Origin: Aurantiacibacter luteus | GTDB lineage: Bacteria; Pseudomonadota; Alphaproteobacteria; Sphingomonadales; Sphingomonadaceae | NCBI RefSeq assembly: GCF_001010945.1 | Contig: NZ_LBHB01000002.1 | Span: forward strand, 744,001 to 808,000 | Direction of reading: 5' to 3' | Length of the DNA: 64,000 nucleotides | In this document: one piece after another, positions 53,262 to 60,383 of the stretch | How the letters are laid out: the number at the start of each line of letters is the position of its first letter | Numbering within the stretch: position 1 is the first letter of the stretch | The notes under the pieces: generated by a model | The model's database searches: none | Told to the model about the DNA's origin: nothing | The model's input: only the letters and a program-made list of their open reading frames with translations | Position numbers and translations under genes: made by a program

Positions 53262-54500
53262 ATGCCCCAGATACCCGGCCTCCCCCCGCGCCGCGCCGCG
53301 CTCAAGATGCTCGATGCCGTGCTGCGGCGGGGCGAGACGATGGAGCAGGCGGGCGGGGCGGCGAACGGATTGCCCAGCTTCTCCGACCGCGCGCTGGCCC
53401 GCGCCGTCGCGGGCGAAGTGCTGCGCTGGCTGGTCGATCTCGATGCGCTGATCGATAGCGCCACGCGCGAGGTGCTGCCCTCCGATGCCAAGGCCCGCAT
53501 GGTTCTGCGCATGATGCTCGCCCAATGGCTGCGGCTGGAGACGCCGCCGCACGCCGTGGTGGCGACCGCGCTGCCGCTGCTCGACGGTGGGCCTAAGCGG
53601 CTGGCGCACGGTGTTTTCGCCACGCTGACCCGCAAGGAGGCGAGTTTGCCGCACAGCCCTACGCTGCCCGCCGAAGTCGCCGCGCGCTGGGGTGAGCGGG
53701 CGGAGGCCATCGCCACGGGTCTCGCCGTTCCGCCGCCGCTGGACCTGACCCTGCGCGATCCTTCGCAGACCGCGACCGTAGCCGAGCAGCTTGGCGGCAC
53801 GAGCCTCGCGCCCGGCCATGTCCGCCTGCCGCGCGGCACGGCGGTGGAGACCTTGCCGGGCTTCGATGACGGCGCGTGGTGGGTGCAGGACCTCGCCGCC
53901 TCGATCCCCGCGCGGTTGCTGGGCGCGGGCGAAGGACGCCGAGTGCTCGACCTCTGTGCCGCGCCGGGCGGCAAGACGCTGCAACTGGCGAGCATGGGCT
54001 GGCAGGTGACAGCGCTCGACAACTCAAGCCGCCGCCTCGAACGCCTGCGCCAGAACCTCGAACGCACGGGCCTTGCCGCCGCAATCGTCGAAGCCGACGC
54101 GATGGGCTGGCACCCCGACGAGCAGTTCGACGCGATCCTGCTCGATGCGCCCTGCACCGCGACGGGCACCTGCCGCCGCAATCCCGACGTGATCCACCGC
54201 ATCGGCCCTCGCCAGATCGAGGCGGCGACAACCTTGCAGACGCAGCTTCTCGAGCGCGCCGCCAACTGGCTCGCGCCCGGCGGCACGCTGGTCTACGCGG
54301 TCTGCTCGCTGGAACGCGAGGAGGGCGAGGGCGTCGCCGCCACCTGCGATCTGCTCCCAGCGCCCGTCACCGCCGACGAACTGCCCGCTGGCATTCAGCC
54401 GACCGCCGAAGGCCAGGTCCGCACCGATCCGGGGATGCTGGCGGAAGAGGGCGGGCTCGACGGCTTCTTCGTGGCCCGCTTCCGCGCCTCTCAGGCGTAG
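53262..54500 (+). CDS. rsmB: RsmB-like 16S rRNA (cytosine-5)-methyltransferase
   Basis: The 412-residue protein methylates cytosine C5 in rRNA, probably C967-type in 16S rRNA. It has an N-terminal NusB-like RNA-binding domain (about 1-135: RRAALKMLDAVLRRGETMEQ; MVLRMMLAQWLRLE) and a Rossmann methyltransferase (VLDLCAAPGGKTLQLASMGW; DAPCTATGTCRRNPDV; YAVCSLEREEGEGVAATC). Cys in APCTATG and Cys in VCSLE are the two catalytic residues of m5C enzymes. Its end overlaps the convergent GST gene by 10 bp. Confidence 0.92.
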   Translation: MPQIPGLPPRRAALKMLDAVLRRGETMEQAGGAANGLPSFSDRALARAVAGEVLRWLVDLDALIDSATREVLPSDAKARMVLRMMLAQWLRLETPPHAVVATALPLLDGGPKRLAHGVFATLTRKEASLPHSPTLPAEVAARWGERAEAIATGLAVPPPLDLTLRDPSQTATVAEQLGGTSLAPGHVRLPRGTAVETLPGFDDGAWWVQDLAASIPARLLGAGEGRRVLDLCAAPGGKTLQLASMGWQVTALDNSSRRLERLRQNLERTGLAAAIVEADAMGWHPDEQFDAILLDAPCTATGTCRRNPDVIHRIGPRQIEAATTLQTQLLERAANWLAPGGTLVYAVCSLEREEGEGVAATCDLLPAPVTADELPAGIQPTAEGQVRTDPGMLAEEGGLDGFFVARFRASQA

Positions 54501-55117
54501 GCGTAGGGTCCGCCCGCCGCCAGCGCTGCGGCATAGGCGGGACGCGCATGGATCTTCTCGAGCCAGGCGATGGTAGCCGGTCGGCTCTCGTCCAGCCCGG
54601 CGCGGTTGCGCGCGGCTTCCAGCGGGAAGCTCATCATCACGTCCGCCGCGCTGAAGGCGTCGCCGGCACACCATTCGCGGCTCGCCAGCTCGCTCTCGAC
54701 GTAATCGAGATGGACGTCGATCATCGGCTGAATCCGCTTCATCGCCGGCTTGCCCATCAGCGGGATGCGCGAGAGCACGAGTTTCAGGACCAGCGGGGGC
54801 ATCAGCGAACCCTCCGCATAGTGCAGCCAGAAGCGATAGCGCAGCGCCGCGTCCTCACCTTCCGGCGGGCCGAGCCTGCCGCCGGCCTTGTCCACCAGGT
54901 ATTCGACGATGGCCCCGGTCTCGGCCACCACGCGGCCCCCATCTTCGATCACTGGCGACTTGCCGAGCGGATGGACGCGCTTCAGTTCCGGCGGGGCGAG
55001 CATGGTCGCCTTGTCCCGTTCGTAGCGCTTCACGTTGTACGGCAGGCCAAGTTCCTCGAGCATCCACAGCACGCGCTGCGAGCGTGAATTCTCGAGGTGG
55101 TGGACGGTGATCGTCAC
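54491..55117 (-). CDS. Glutathione S-transferase family protein
   Basis: The 208-residue protein starts at a GTG overlapping the msrA stop (GTGA). The N-terminal domain begins ITVHHLENSRSQRVLWMLEE with Ser as likely catalytic residue (SRSQR), then HPLGKSPVIEDGGRVVAETG with cis-Pro and the Glu/Thr glutathione site. The C-terminal helical domain has DAFSAADVMMSFPLEAAR with the conserved N-capping Asp. Pairing with msrA suggests an oxidative stress or thiol repair context. Confidence 0.9.
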   Translation of the reverse strand: MTITVHHLENSRSQRVLWMLEELGLPYNVKRYERDKATMLAPPELKRVHPLGKSPVIEDGGRVVAETGAIVEYLVDKAGGRLGPPEGEDAALRYRFWLHYAEGSLMPPLVLKLVLSRIPLMGKPAMKRIQPMIDVHLDYVESELASREWCAGDAFSAADVMMSFPLEAARNRAGLDESRPATIAWLEKIHARPAYAAALAAGGPYAYA

Positions 55118-55647
55118 GCCTTGACCTTGTCGGCGAAGCTCTTGCGCAGCTTCATCAGCTTGGGGGGGATCACGGCGAGACAGTAGGGATTGCGCTGGCC
55201 TTCGCCCTCCCAGTATTCTTGGTGATAGTCCTCGGCCGGATACCACTGGCTGGCTTCCTCGATCGTGGTCACGGCGGTCTGACCCGCGTGCCCCTCGTTC
55301 CAGCGAGCGATGGCGGCTTCGGCCTCGGTGCGCTGGGTGTCGTCCAGCGGGAAGATCGCGCTGCGGTACTGAGTGCCGACGTCGTTGCCTTGGCGGTTCA
55401 GCTGGCTCGGATCGTGGGTGCCCATGAACATGTCGTAGATCTCGGGCAGGGTGACGACCGATGGATCGTAGGTCACGCGGATCGCCTCGGCATGGCCGGT
55501 GTCGCCGCCGCAGACCTGCTTGTAGGTCGGATCGGCCACGTGCCCGCCGATGTATCCGCTCTCGACCTGCTCCACCCCGATCACGTCGCGGAACACGGCC
55601 TCGGTGCACCAGAAGCAGCCGCCGGCGATGATTGCTGTCTCACTCAT
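55114..55647 (-). CDS. msrA: Peptide-methionine (S)-S-oxide reductase
   Basis: MsrA reduces methionine-S-sulfoxide. The 177-residue protein starts MSETAIIAGGCFWCTEAVFR, with the catalytic Cys in GCFWC. Other family blocks are GYIGGHVADPTYKQVCGGDT, GHAEAIRVTYDP, MFMGTHDPSQLNRQGNDVGT and PAEDYHQEYW. No C-terminal resolving Cys pair of the E. coli type is present; the Cys in NPYCLAV may resolve. Coupled to the downstream GST by GTGA. It complements msrB at 41.9 kb. Confidence 0.96.
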   Translation of the reverse strand: MSETAIIAGGCFWCTEAVFRDVIGVEQVESGYIGGHVADPTYKQVCGGDTGHAEAIRVTYDPSVVTLPEIYDMFMGTHDPSQLNRQGNDVGTQYRSAIFPLDDTQRTEAEAAIARWNEGHAGQTAVTTIEEASQWYPAEDYHQEYWEGEGQRNPYCLAVIPPKLMKLRKSFADKVKA

Positions 55648-55745
55648 TCGTCAATCTCCTTTGCCCGCCCATGTGGGGACCAAGGTCGCGCTTGTCATCC
55701 ACTGCGCGCGCGCTAGTTTCGCGGGCAATGAACAGGGAGATTTCC

Positions 55746-56603
55746 ATGCGACTTGCCGCCATCCTCGCGACCGCCCTCACGCTCGGCGTGATGCCCGCGC
55801 CCGCCGCCGCGCAGGAGGCCATGCCCGGCAGCTACCAGGAGCGTGCGCTCAACATGGAGAGCGTGCTGCTGCACCCGCGCCGCGAGCGCGACCGGGCGCG
55901 CGACCAGTATCGCCATCCGGCCGAGACGCTGGAGTTCTTCGGCGTGATGCCGGGGATGACCGTGGTCGACGTGATGCCGGCGAGCGGGTGGTACACCCGC
56001 GTGCTGGTGCCCTACCTCGGCAGCGAGGGGACATACATCGGGCTCGACCCGCTGATCCGTCCCGGCCTCTCGGCAGGCTGGAACAACTACGCCAACGCCG
56101 CCACCCGCCTGCCCGAAAGCGCGACCGGCTGGGTGGGCAGCGACGGTGCGCCGGTGGTCGGCCTCAACGTCGGCGACGAGGCGGTGGCGAGCCGCGCGGG
56201 CACGGTCGACCGGGTGCTGATCTTCCGCGAGATCCACAATCTTCGCCGCATGGGCTTCCTCCACGATACGCTGGTCGCCGCGCGCACGCTGCTGAAGCCC
56301 GACGGCATGATCGGCGTGGTGCAGCACCGCGCGAACCCCGATGCGCCCGCCGACTACGTGCTCGGCAACAATGGCTACCAGCGCGAGCAGGACGTGATCG
56401 GCATGTTCGAGGCCTACGGGTTCGAGCTCGTCGCCCGCAGCGAGATCAACGCCAACCCGAACGACCCGGCGGACTGGGAAGGCGGCGTTTGGAACCTGCC
56501 GCCCAGCTTCGGCAATGCGCCGGAGGGCAGCCCGGAACGCGCCCGCCGTGCCGCCATCGGCGAGAGCGACCGCATGACCCTCCTGTTCCGCAAGCGCCCC
56601 TGA
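55746..56603 (+). CDS. Exported class I methyltransferase-like protein (COG4798 type)
   Basis: The 285-residue protein starts at ATG 55746 behind CAGGGAGA and has a clear signal peptide (LAAILATALTLGVMPAPAAA, cut after AQ). The mature part resembles a predicted methyltransferase group: RRERDRARDQYRHPAETLEF, FGVMPGMTVVDVMPASGWYT followed by RVLVPYLGSEGTYIGLDPLI. A degenerate SAM motif (VVDVMPASGWY) replaces the usual DxGxGxG. It ends with DRMTLLFRKRP. The usual SAM supply is cytoplasmic, so its activity is uncertain. Coupled to the next lipoprotein gene by TGATG. Confidence 0.75.
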   Translation: MRLAAILATALTLGVMPAPAAAQEAMPGSYQERALNMESVLLHPRRERDRARDQYRHPAETLEFFGVMPGMTVVDVMPASGWYTRVLVPYLGSEGTYIGLDPLIRPGLSAGWNNYANAATRLPESATGWVGSDGAPVVGLNVGDEAVASRAGTVDRVLIFREIHNLRRMGFLHDTLVAARTLLKPDGMIGVVQHRANPDAPADYVLGNNGYQREQDVIGMFEAYGFELVARSEINANPNDPADWEGGVWNLPPSFGNAPEGSPERARRAAIGESDRMTLLFRKRP

Positions 56604-57073
56604 TGCGGTTCGCCCTCCTCCTGGCGGGCGCCTTGGCGCTCGCCGCCTGCAACCGCGACAAGCCTGCGCCGCAACCCACGGTCGAGGAACCGCAGGTCGC
56701 CGACATCGAGGCCGCGCTGACCGATAGCGCCGCGGGCTGGAACGAGGGCGACATGACGCGCTTCCTCGACATTTACTCCGGCGATCCGCGAACGGCCTTC
56801 GTCGGCGGCGAGGAGGTGATCCACGGGCGCGGCGAGATCGAGACGCGCTACCGCGACCGCTACGACTGGTCCGGCCCCGATCCCTCCGATCGCGGAGTGC
56901 TGAGCTTCTTCACCGAGGACTTCCGCCCGCTTGGGCAAAACCATGCGCTCTATGTGGGCCAATACGTCCTCGAATACCCGGAGGGCAAACCGCCCGCCAC
57001 CGGCTGGACAAGCCTGGTGTTCGAGCGCGACGAGGGCGGCCACTGGCGTATCATCTCCGACCATTCGAGCTGA
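56603..57073 (+). CDS. Lipoprotein with SnoaL/NTF2-like (DUF4440-type) domain
   Basis: The 156-residue product has a lipoprotein signal with lipobox ALAAC (Cys16). After a Pro-rich linker, the domain reads IEAALTDSAAGWNEGDMTRF, LDIYSGDPRTAFVGGEEVIH, GRGEIETRYRDRYDW and WTSLVFERDEGGHWRIISDH. This is the NTF2-like fold seen in SnoaL and DUF4440 proteins, which often bind small ligands without catalysis. It is coupled to the exported methyltransferase-like gene, suggesting a common periplasmic role. Function unknown. Confidence 0.8.
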   Translation: MRFALLLAGALALAACNRDKPAPQPTVEEPQVADIEAALTDSAAGWNEGDMTRFLDIYSGDPRTAFVGGEEVIHGRGEIETRYRDRYDWSGPDPSDRGVLSFFTEDFRPLGQNHALYVGQYVLEYPEGKPPATGWTSLVFERDEGGHWRIISDHSS

Positions 57074-57074
57074 C

Positions 57075-57104
57075 TTGACGTTAAGCCTTGCCTGGTCATA
57101 GATG
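57075..57104 (+). promoter_or_regulatory. Candidate promoter of the SIMPL gene
   Basis: TTGACG (57075-57080) is a good -35. At 18 bp spacing lies TAGATG (57099-57104), a moderate -10 match; CATAGA at 16 bp is an alternative. The -10 region is the left arm of the palindrome 57099-57121, so a bound repressor would cover it. Confidence 0.45.
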
Positions 57105-57121
57105 TTACAGTGTAACATCTA
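57099..57121. promoter_or_regulatory. Perfect 23-bp palindromic operator
   Basis: The left arm TAGATGTTACA (57099-57109) and right arm TGTAACATCTA (57111-57121) are exact inverted copies around a single central G at 57110. It ends 12 bp before the ATG at 57134 and overlaps the candidate -10. Its core (TGTTACA-n-TGTAACA) also occurs, with one mismatch, at 3032-3046. Palindromes with this geometry are typical of TetR-type dimers; no such regulator gene is in the window. Confidence 0.75.
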
Positions 57122-57133
57122 GAGGTCGCCCGC

Positions 57134-57934
57134 ATGAAGAAGCTCGCCGTCGCCGCCCTGTGCCCCGTCACCATCCTCCCGCTCGCCGGGTGCGGGGACA
57201 CGGTCTACGATCCGCGCGGGGTTGAGAAACAGGAGACGCTGCTTTCGGTCAGCGCCACCGGCTATGCCGACACGCGGCCGGACGAGGCGCAGTTCCAGGC
57301 GGGTGTGCAGAACTGGGCCGCCACCGCCGAGGCCGCCAGCCGCGAGACGCAGTCCGACATCGCCGAGATCGTCGCCGCTCTGCGCCAGCTCGGCATCGCC
57401 GAGGACGACATCCAGACCAGCGCCGTCAACGTGCAGCGCATCGACTACGGCGACCGACGCGGGCAGTTTCAGGCCTACAATACGCTATCGGTCCGCGTGC
57501 GCGATGTCGCCAAGGCGGGGCCGGCGGTGACCGCGGTGACGGGGGTGGGGGCGAACATCGTCTCCGGTCCCGACCTGCGCCTGTCCGACCCCGAGGCCGC
57601 GGCCAACTCCGCCTACGCCAACGCCTACCAGGCCGCGCGGCGACGGGCGGAAGCCTATGCAGAGGCGGCGGGCATGGAGATCGAGCGCGTGCTCTACATC
57701 CGCGACGCGGGCGGGGCGCAGGGAGGGCGCTACTTCGGCGCGGCGCAGGCGACGGCGATGGATGCGGCGGGCCGGATGCTGCCGCCGCCCGCGCCGCCTG
57801 CCGTCGCCCCGCCGCCGCCGATCCTCAACGCGCCCATGCCCGAGGAAGGCGCGGCGGTCAGCGCTACGATCATGCCGGGGCAGACGACCAGCAGCGTCGC
57901 GGTGCAAGTGGACTTCGCGCTCACCGAGAAGTAA
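57134..57934 (+). CDS. SIMPL domain lipoprotein
   Basis: The 266-residue product has a lipoprotein signal (AALCPVTILPLAGC, lipobox LAGC, Cys20). The SIMPL/DUF541 domain follows: LLSVSATGYADTRPDEAQFQ, IVAALRQLGIAEDDIQTSAV, NVQRIDYGDRR, YNTLSVRVRDVAKAGPAVTA and ANSAYANAYQAARRRAEAYA. Near the C-terminus a Pro-rich insert ([20 protein letters not shown]) interrupts the domain before the last strand (SSVAVQVDFALTEK). SIMPL proteins are periplasmic, some tied to oxidative stress or outer-membrane proteins, with unclear mechanism. AGAGG at 57121-57125 is the ribosome site. Control by the adjacent palindrome is very likely. Confidence 0.85.
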   Translation: MKKLAVAALCPVTILPLAGCGDTVYDPRGVEKQETLLSVSATGYADTRPDEAQFQAGVQNWAATAEAASRETQSDIAEIVAALRQLGIAEDDIQTSAVNVQRIDYGDRRGQFQAYNTLSVRVRDVAKAGPAVTAVTGVGANIVSGPDLRLSDPEAAANSAYANAYQAARRRAEAYAEAAGMEIERVLYIRDAGGAQGGRYFGAAQATAMDAAGRMLPPPAPPAVAPPPPILNAPMPEEGAAVSATIMPGQTTSSVAVQVDFALTEK

Positions 57935-57944
57935 CGGCTGGCGG

Positions 57945-58808
57945 ATGACCACGCTCACCGTCGCCGCCCTGCAACTCGCCCTCGGATCGGAGGACGAGGC
58001 CGAGAACATCGCCGCCGTCTCCGCGCTAGTCGAGGAGGCCGCGGGCAAGGGCGCGCAGGTGGTGCTGCCGCCCGAGCTGTTCTCCGGCCCCTATTTCTGC
58101 CGCGAGGAAAAGGACGCCTTCTTCGCGCTGGCGAGGCCGACCGCGGAGCACCCCTCGGTGATCGCGATGCAGCAACTGGCGGCGAAACTGGGCGTCGCCA
58201 TTCCCACCAGCTTCTTCGAGCGCGACGGGCATCACTACTACAACACCCTCGCCATGATCGGGTCGGACGGCGAGATCTTGGGCACCTACCGCAAGAGCCA
58301 CATCCCCGACGGGCCGGGCTACGAGGAAAAATTCTATTTCCGCCCCGGTAACGACGGCTTCAAGGTGTGGGACGTTTTCGGCGCGCGCATCGGCATCGGC
58401 ATCTGCTGGGACCAGTGGTACCCCGAAACCGCGCGCTGCCTCGCGCTGAAGGGCGCGCAGGTGCTGTTCTACCCCACCGCCATCGGCTCCGAGCCAAAGG
58501 ACGCGGAGATGGACACCAGCCGCATGTGGCGTCGCGCGATGATCGGCCATGCGGTGTCCAACTGCATGCCCGTGGTCGCCGCCAACCGGATCGGCCACGA
58601 GGGCAGCCAGGAAGCGGGCAACCGCTTCTACGGCCACAGCTTCATCTGCGACGAATGGGGCGACATGATCGCCGAGTACGGCGCGGGCGAAACCGGCGTG
58701 CTGACCGCCACGCTCGACCTCGACGCCGCGCGCGAGCACCGGGCGAGCTGGGGCTTCTTCCGCGACCGCCGCCCGCAGCTCTACGGCCGCATCGCCGAGG
58801 ACATCTGA
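57945..58808 (+). CDS. aguB: N-carbamoylputrescine amidase
   Basis: AguB hydrolyses N-carbamoylputrescine to putrescine in the agmatine route of polyamine synthesis. The ATG at 57945 (MTTLTVAALQLALGSEDEAE) gives 287 residues. The nitrilase-fold triad is visible: Glu in LPPELFSGPYFCREEKDAFF, Lys in GTYRKSHIPDGPGYEEKFYF and Cys in GIGICWDQWYPETAR. GNRFYGHSFICDEWGD and FFRDRRPQLY at the end are diagnostic. The partner agmatine deiminase gene is not in the window. The stop overlaps the probable CTG start of folK. Confidence 0.94.
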   Translation: MTTLTVAALQLALGSEDEAENIAAVSALVEEAAGKGAQVVLPPELFSGPYFCREEKDAFFALARPTAEHPSVIAMQQLAAKLGVAIPTSFFERDGHHYYNTLAMIGSDGEILGTYRKSHIPDGPGYEEKFYFRPGNDGFKVWDVFGARIGIGICWDQWYPETARCLALKGAQVLFYPTAIGSEPKDAEMDTSRMWRRAMIGHAVSNCMPVVAANRIGHEGSQEAGNRFYGHSFICDEWGDMIAEYGAGETGVLTATLDLDAAREHRASWGFFRDRRPQLYGRIAEDI

Positions 58809-59305
58809 GCGCGCACCACACATATCTGGTGGCGCTCGGCAGCAACCAGCGCCATCCGCGCCTCGGCTCGCCCCGCGAGGTAGTGGCCGCGGCGATAGAC
58901 CTTATGGACGGCGATCTGGGCGAAATCGTCGCCCGTTCGCCCATCATGGCGAGCGCACCCGTCGGCCCCTCGCAGCGCACCTATGCTAACGCCGCCCTCG
59001 TGCTGGAGGGCGATCTCGAGCCGCTCACCCTGCTACGCGAGTTGCAACGGCTCGAAACCGATCTTGGGAGAAAGCGGCGCGGCCAGCGCTGGCGCGCACG
59101 CACGATCGATCTCGACTTGGTGCTTTGGAGCGGCGGCATTGTCGCCAGCCCGGACCTCTGCTTGCCGCATCCGCTGTTCCGGCAGCGCACCTTCGTGCTC
59201 GGCCCTGCGGCCGAGATCGCCCCCGGCTGGCGCGACCCGGTGAGCGGCCTGACGCTCGCCCAGCTCAACGCCCGCTTGACCCGCCCCAAGCCCCTGCCTA
59301 GGTGA
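58805..59305 (+). CDS. folK: 6-hydroxymethyl-7,8-dihydropterin pyrophosphokinase, probable CTG start
   Basis: FolK transfers pyrophosphate from ATP to hydroxymethyl-dihydropterin in folate synthesis. The core is clear: TYLVALGSNQRHPRLGSPRE, SPIMASAPVGPSQRTYANAA, LGRKRRGQRWRARTIDLDLV with the metal-binding Asp pair in DLD, and LPHPLFRQRTFVLGPAAEI. Upstream of TYLVALGSN there is no ATG, GTG or TTG in frame before the aguB stop. A CTG at 58805 overlapping that stop (CTGA), with GAGGA just before it, is the best start and gives 166 residues. The next option, GTG at 58829, would cut the first beta-strand. Confidence 0.88.
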   Translation: MSAHHTYLVALGSNQRHPRLGSPREVVAAAIDLMDGDLGEIVARSPIMASAPVGPSQRTYANAALVLEGDLEPLTLLRELQRLETDLGRKRRGQRWRARTIDLDLVLWSGGIVASPDLCLPHPLFRQRTFVLGPAAEIAPGWRDPVSGLTLAQLNARLTRPKPLPR

Positions 59306-59318
59306 CGCCGCACTGGTC

Positions 59319-59394
59319 GGGCCCGTAGCTCAGTAGGTAGAGCAGCTGACTTTTAATCAGCGGGTCACAGGTTCGAATCCTGTCGGGCTCACCA
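59319..59394 (+). tRNA. tRNA-Lys (TTT)
   Basis: The acceptor stem GGGCCCG pairs with CGGGCTC (one G-U), and CCA is encoded. The D-arm is AGCTCAGTAGGTAGAGC, the anticodon stem-loop CTGACTTTTAATCAG gives anticodon TTT, and the T-arm is ACAGGTTCGAATCCTGT. Length is 76 nt. Confidence 0.97.
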
Positions 59395-59430
59395 CAGCAT
59401 AACACCCCGCAAGGGTGTGGTGCTGTGGTG
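59391..59430. other. Strong hairpin overlapping the tRNA-Lys 3' end
   Basis: CCACAGCA (59392-59399) pairs exactly with TGCTGTGG (59421-59428), and inner AACACCC pairs with GGGTGTG-type sequence around a CGCAA loop. No T-run follows. It may protect or help process the tRNA precursor; function is inferred. Confidence 0.5.
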
Positions 59431-59505
59431 CGGCGCTTCAGGATCGATGCCCCGGGTTCGAAGTCGGAGCGAAGCGGAGACCGTGCAGCCGCGTAGCGGC
59501 GAAAC

Positions 59506-59524
59506 AATCCTGTCGGGCTCACCA
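59506..59524 (+). repeat. Direct repeat of the tRNA-Lys 3' end (att-like)
   Basis: The 19 bases AATCCTGTCGGGCTCACCA are an exact copy of tRNA-Lys bases 59376-59394, located 130 bp downstream in the same orientation. Duplication of a tRNA 3' end is the usual mark of tRNA-directed integration. No integrase lies between or beside the copies, so this would be a remnant or an empty tandem site. Confidence 0.65.
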
Positions 59525-59561
59525 GCACGCGAGATCCCGCCGTAAGCGCCCGTACGCTTCT

Positions 59562-60242
59562 TCAGTCTTCCAGATGCACAGCGCGATCCAGTTCGCTCAG
59601 GAACGACAGCCCGTTCTCGACGTGCGCCCGCATCTCGCACTCGGCGCCGTCTGGATTGCGCGCTTCGATCGCATCGAGGATACGGCGGTGATCGCGGGCA
59701 GCTTCGCGCAGCCGTTCGCCGCGATAAAAAGTGCCGAACAGCAGGTGGTGGACAGGCGTGTTGAGGCGGCGAACCATGTCCTCGATCACCGCATTGCCCG
59801 CGCCGCGCATGAGCAGGGTGTGCCACTCGGCATTGAGCTTGCCGAACTCCTGCGGTTGTTCTGATTCAACGCACTCTTCCATCTGCCGCGCGATCTCGCC
59901 AAGGCGGGCGATCTCTTCGTCCGAGGCTTTGCGCGTGAAGTCCGCAGCACACAGCGCTTCAAGCGCGGCGCGGGCGCGATAGAGCTGGCGCACTTCGTCC
60001 ATCGAGGCGCCGCGTACCCTGGCTCCGCGATACTCCTCGATCTCCAGCAGGCCTTCCGCCGCGAGACGCTGGTAGGCCTCGCGCACCTTGAAGCGGCTCC
60101 CGCCGGTCTGGCGGATGATGTCGACCTCCACCAGCCGCTGACCGGGCACAAGGCGGTTGCCCCTGATCTGCGAGCGGATCCAGTCGGCGATGTGCGAGGC
60201 GCTGGGCCCCCGCTTGGCGAGCTTCTCAATGGCGGCTTCCAT
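59562..60242 (-). CDS. GntR family transcriptional regulator (FCD type)
   Basis: The 226-residue protein starts at ATG 60242 (MEAAIEKLAKRGPSASHIAD). The N-terminal winged helix reads IRSQIRGNRLVPGQRLVEVD, IIRQTGGSRFKVREAYQRLA, AEGLLEIEEYRGARVRG. The C-terminal helical FCD ligand domain follows (YRARAALEALCAADFTRKAS; EFGKLNAEWHTLLMRGAGNA; DHRRILDAIEARNPDGAECE), with His and Asp residues that bind metal in this group. It is divergent from a TonB receptor gene and probably controls it through the dyad at 60268-60283. The effector is unknown. Confidence 0.93.
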   Translation of the reverse strand: MEAAIEKLAKRGPSASHIADWIRSQIRGNRLVPGQRLVEVDIIRQTGGSRFKVREAYQRLAAEGLLEIEEYRGARVRGASMDEVRQLYRARAALEALCAADFTRKASDEEIARLGEIARQMEECVESEQPQEFGKLNAEWHTLLMRGAGNAVIEDMVRRLNTPVHHLLFGTFYRGERLREAARDHRRILDAIEARNPDGAECEMRAHVENGLSFLSELDRAVHLED

Positions 60243-60267
60243 TGGGCAAGACTGCAAACCGCCGACA

Positions 60268-60283
60268 AGATTGTCAACAATCT
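60268..60283. promoter_or_regulatory. GntR-type operator in the divergent intergenic region
   Basis: AGATTGT and ACAATCT form a perfect inverted repeat around CA. The inner TTGT-nn-ACAA spacing suits GntR/FadR-type dimers. It is 26 bp upstream of the gntR start and about 100 bp upstream of the TonB receptor start, well placed to control both. Confidence 0.6.
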
Positions 60284-60383
60284 CGTTGTCCAAATTTCCG
60301 TTGCAACGGCGCTGGCTTGGGCAGACTAGTCGGACATTCGAGTTGTGGCCCTCGCAAAGAGGCAAACGCACCGGGGAGAGGTT

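Noticed and set aside
59395-59505. A mobile element between the two tRNA-Lys 3' end copies
   Set aside because: The 111 bp contain no gene, integrase or inverted termini, so only the repeat itself is reported.
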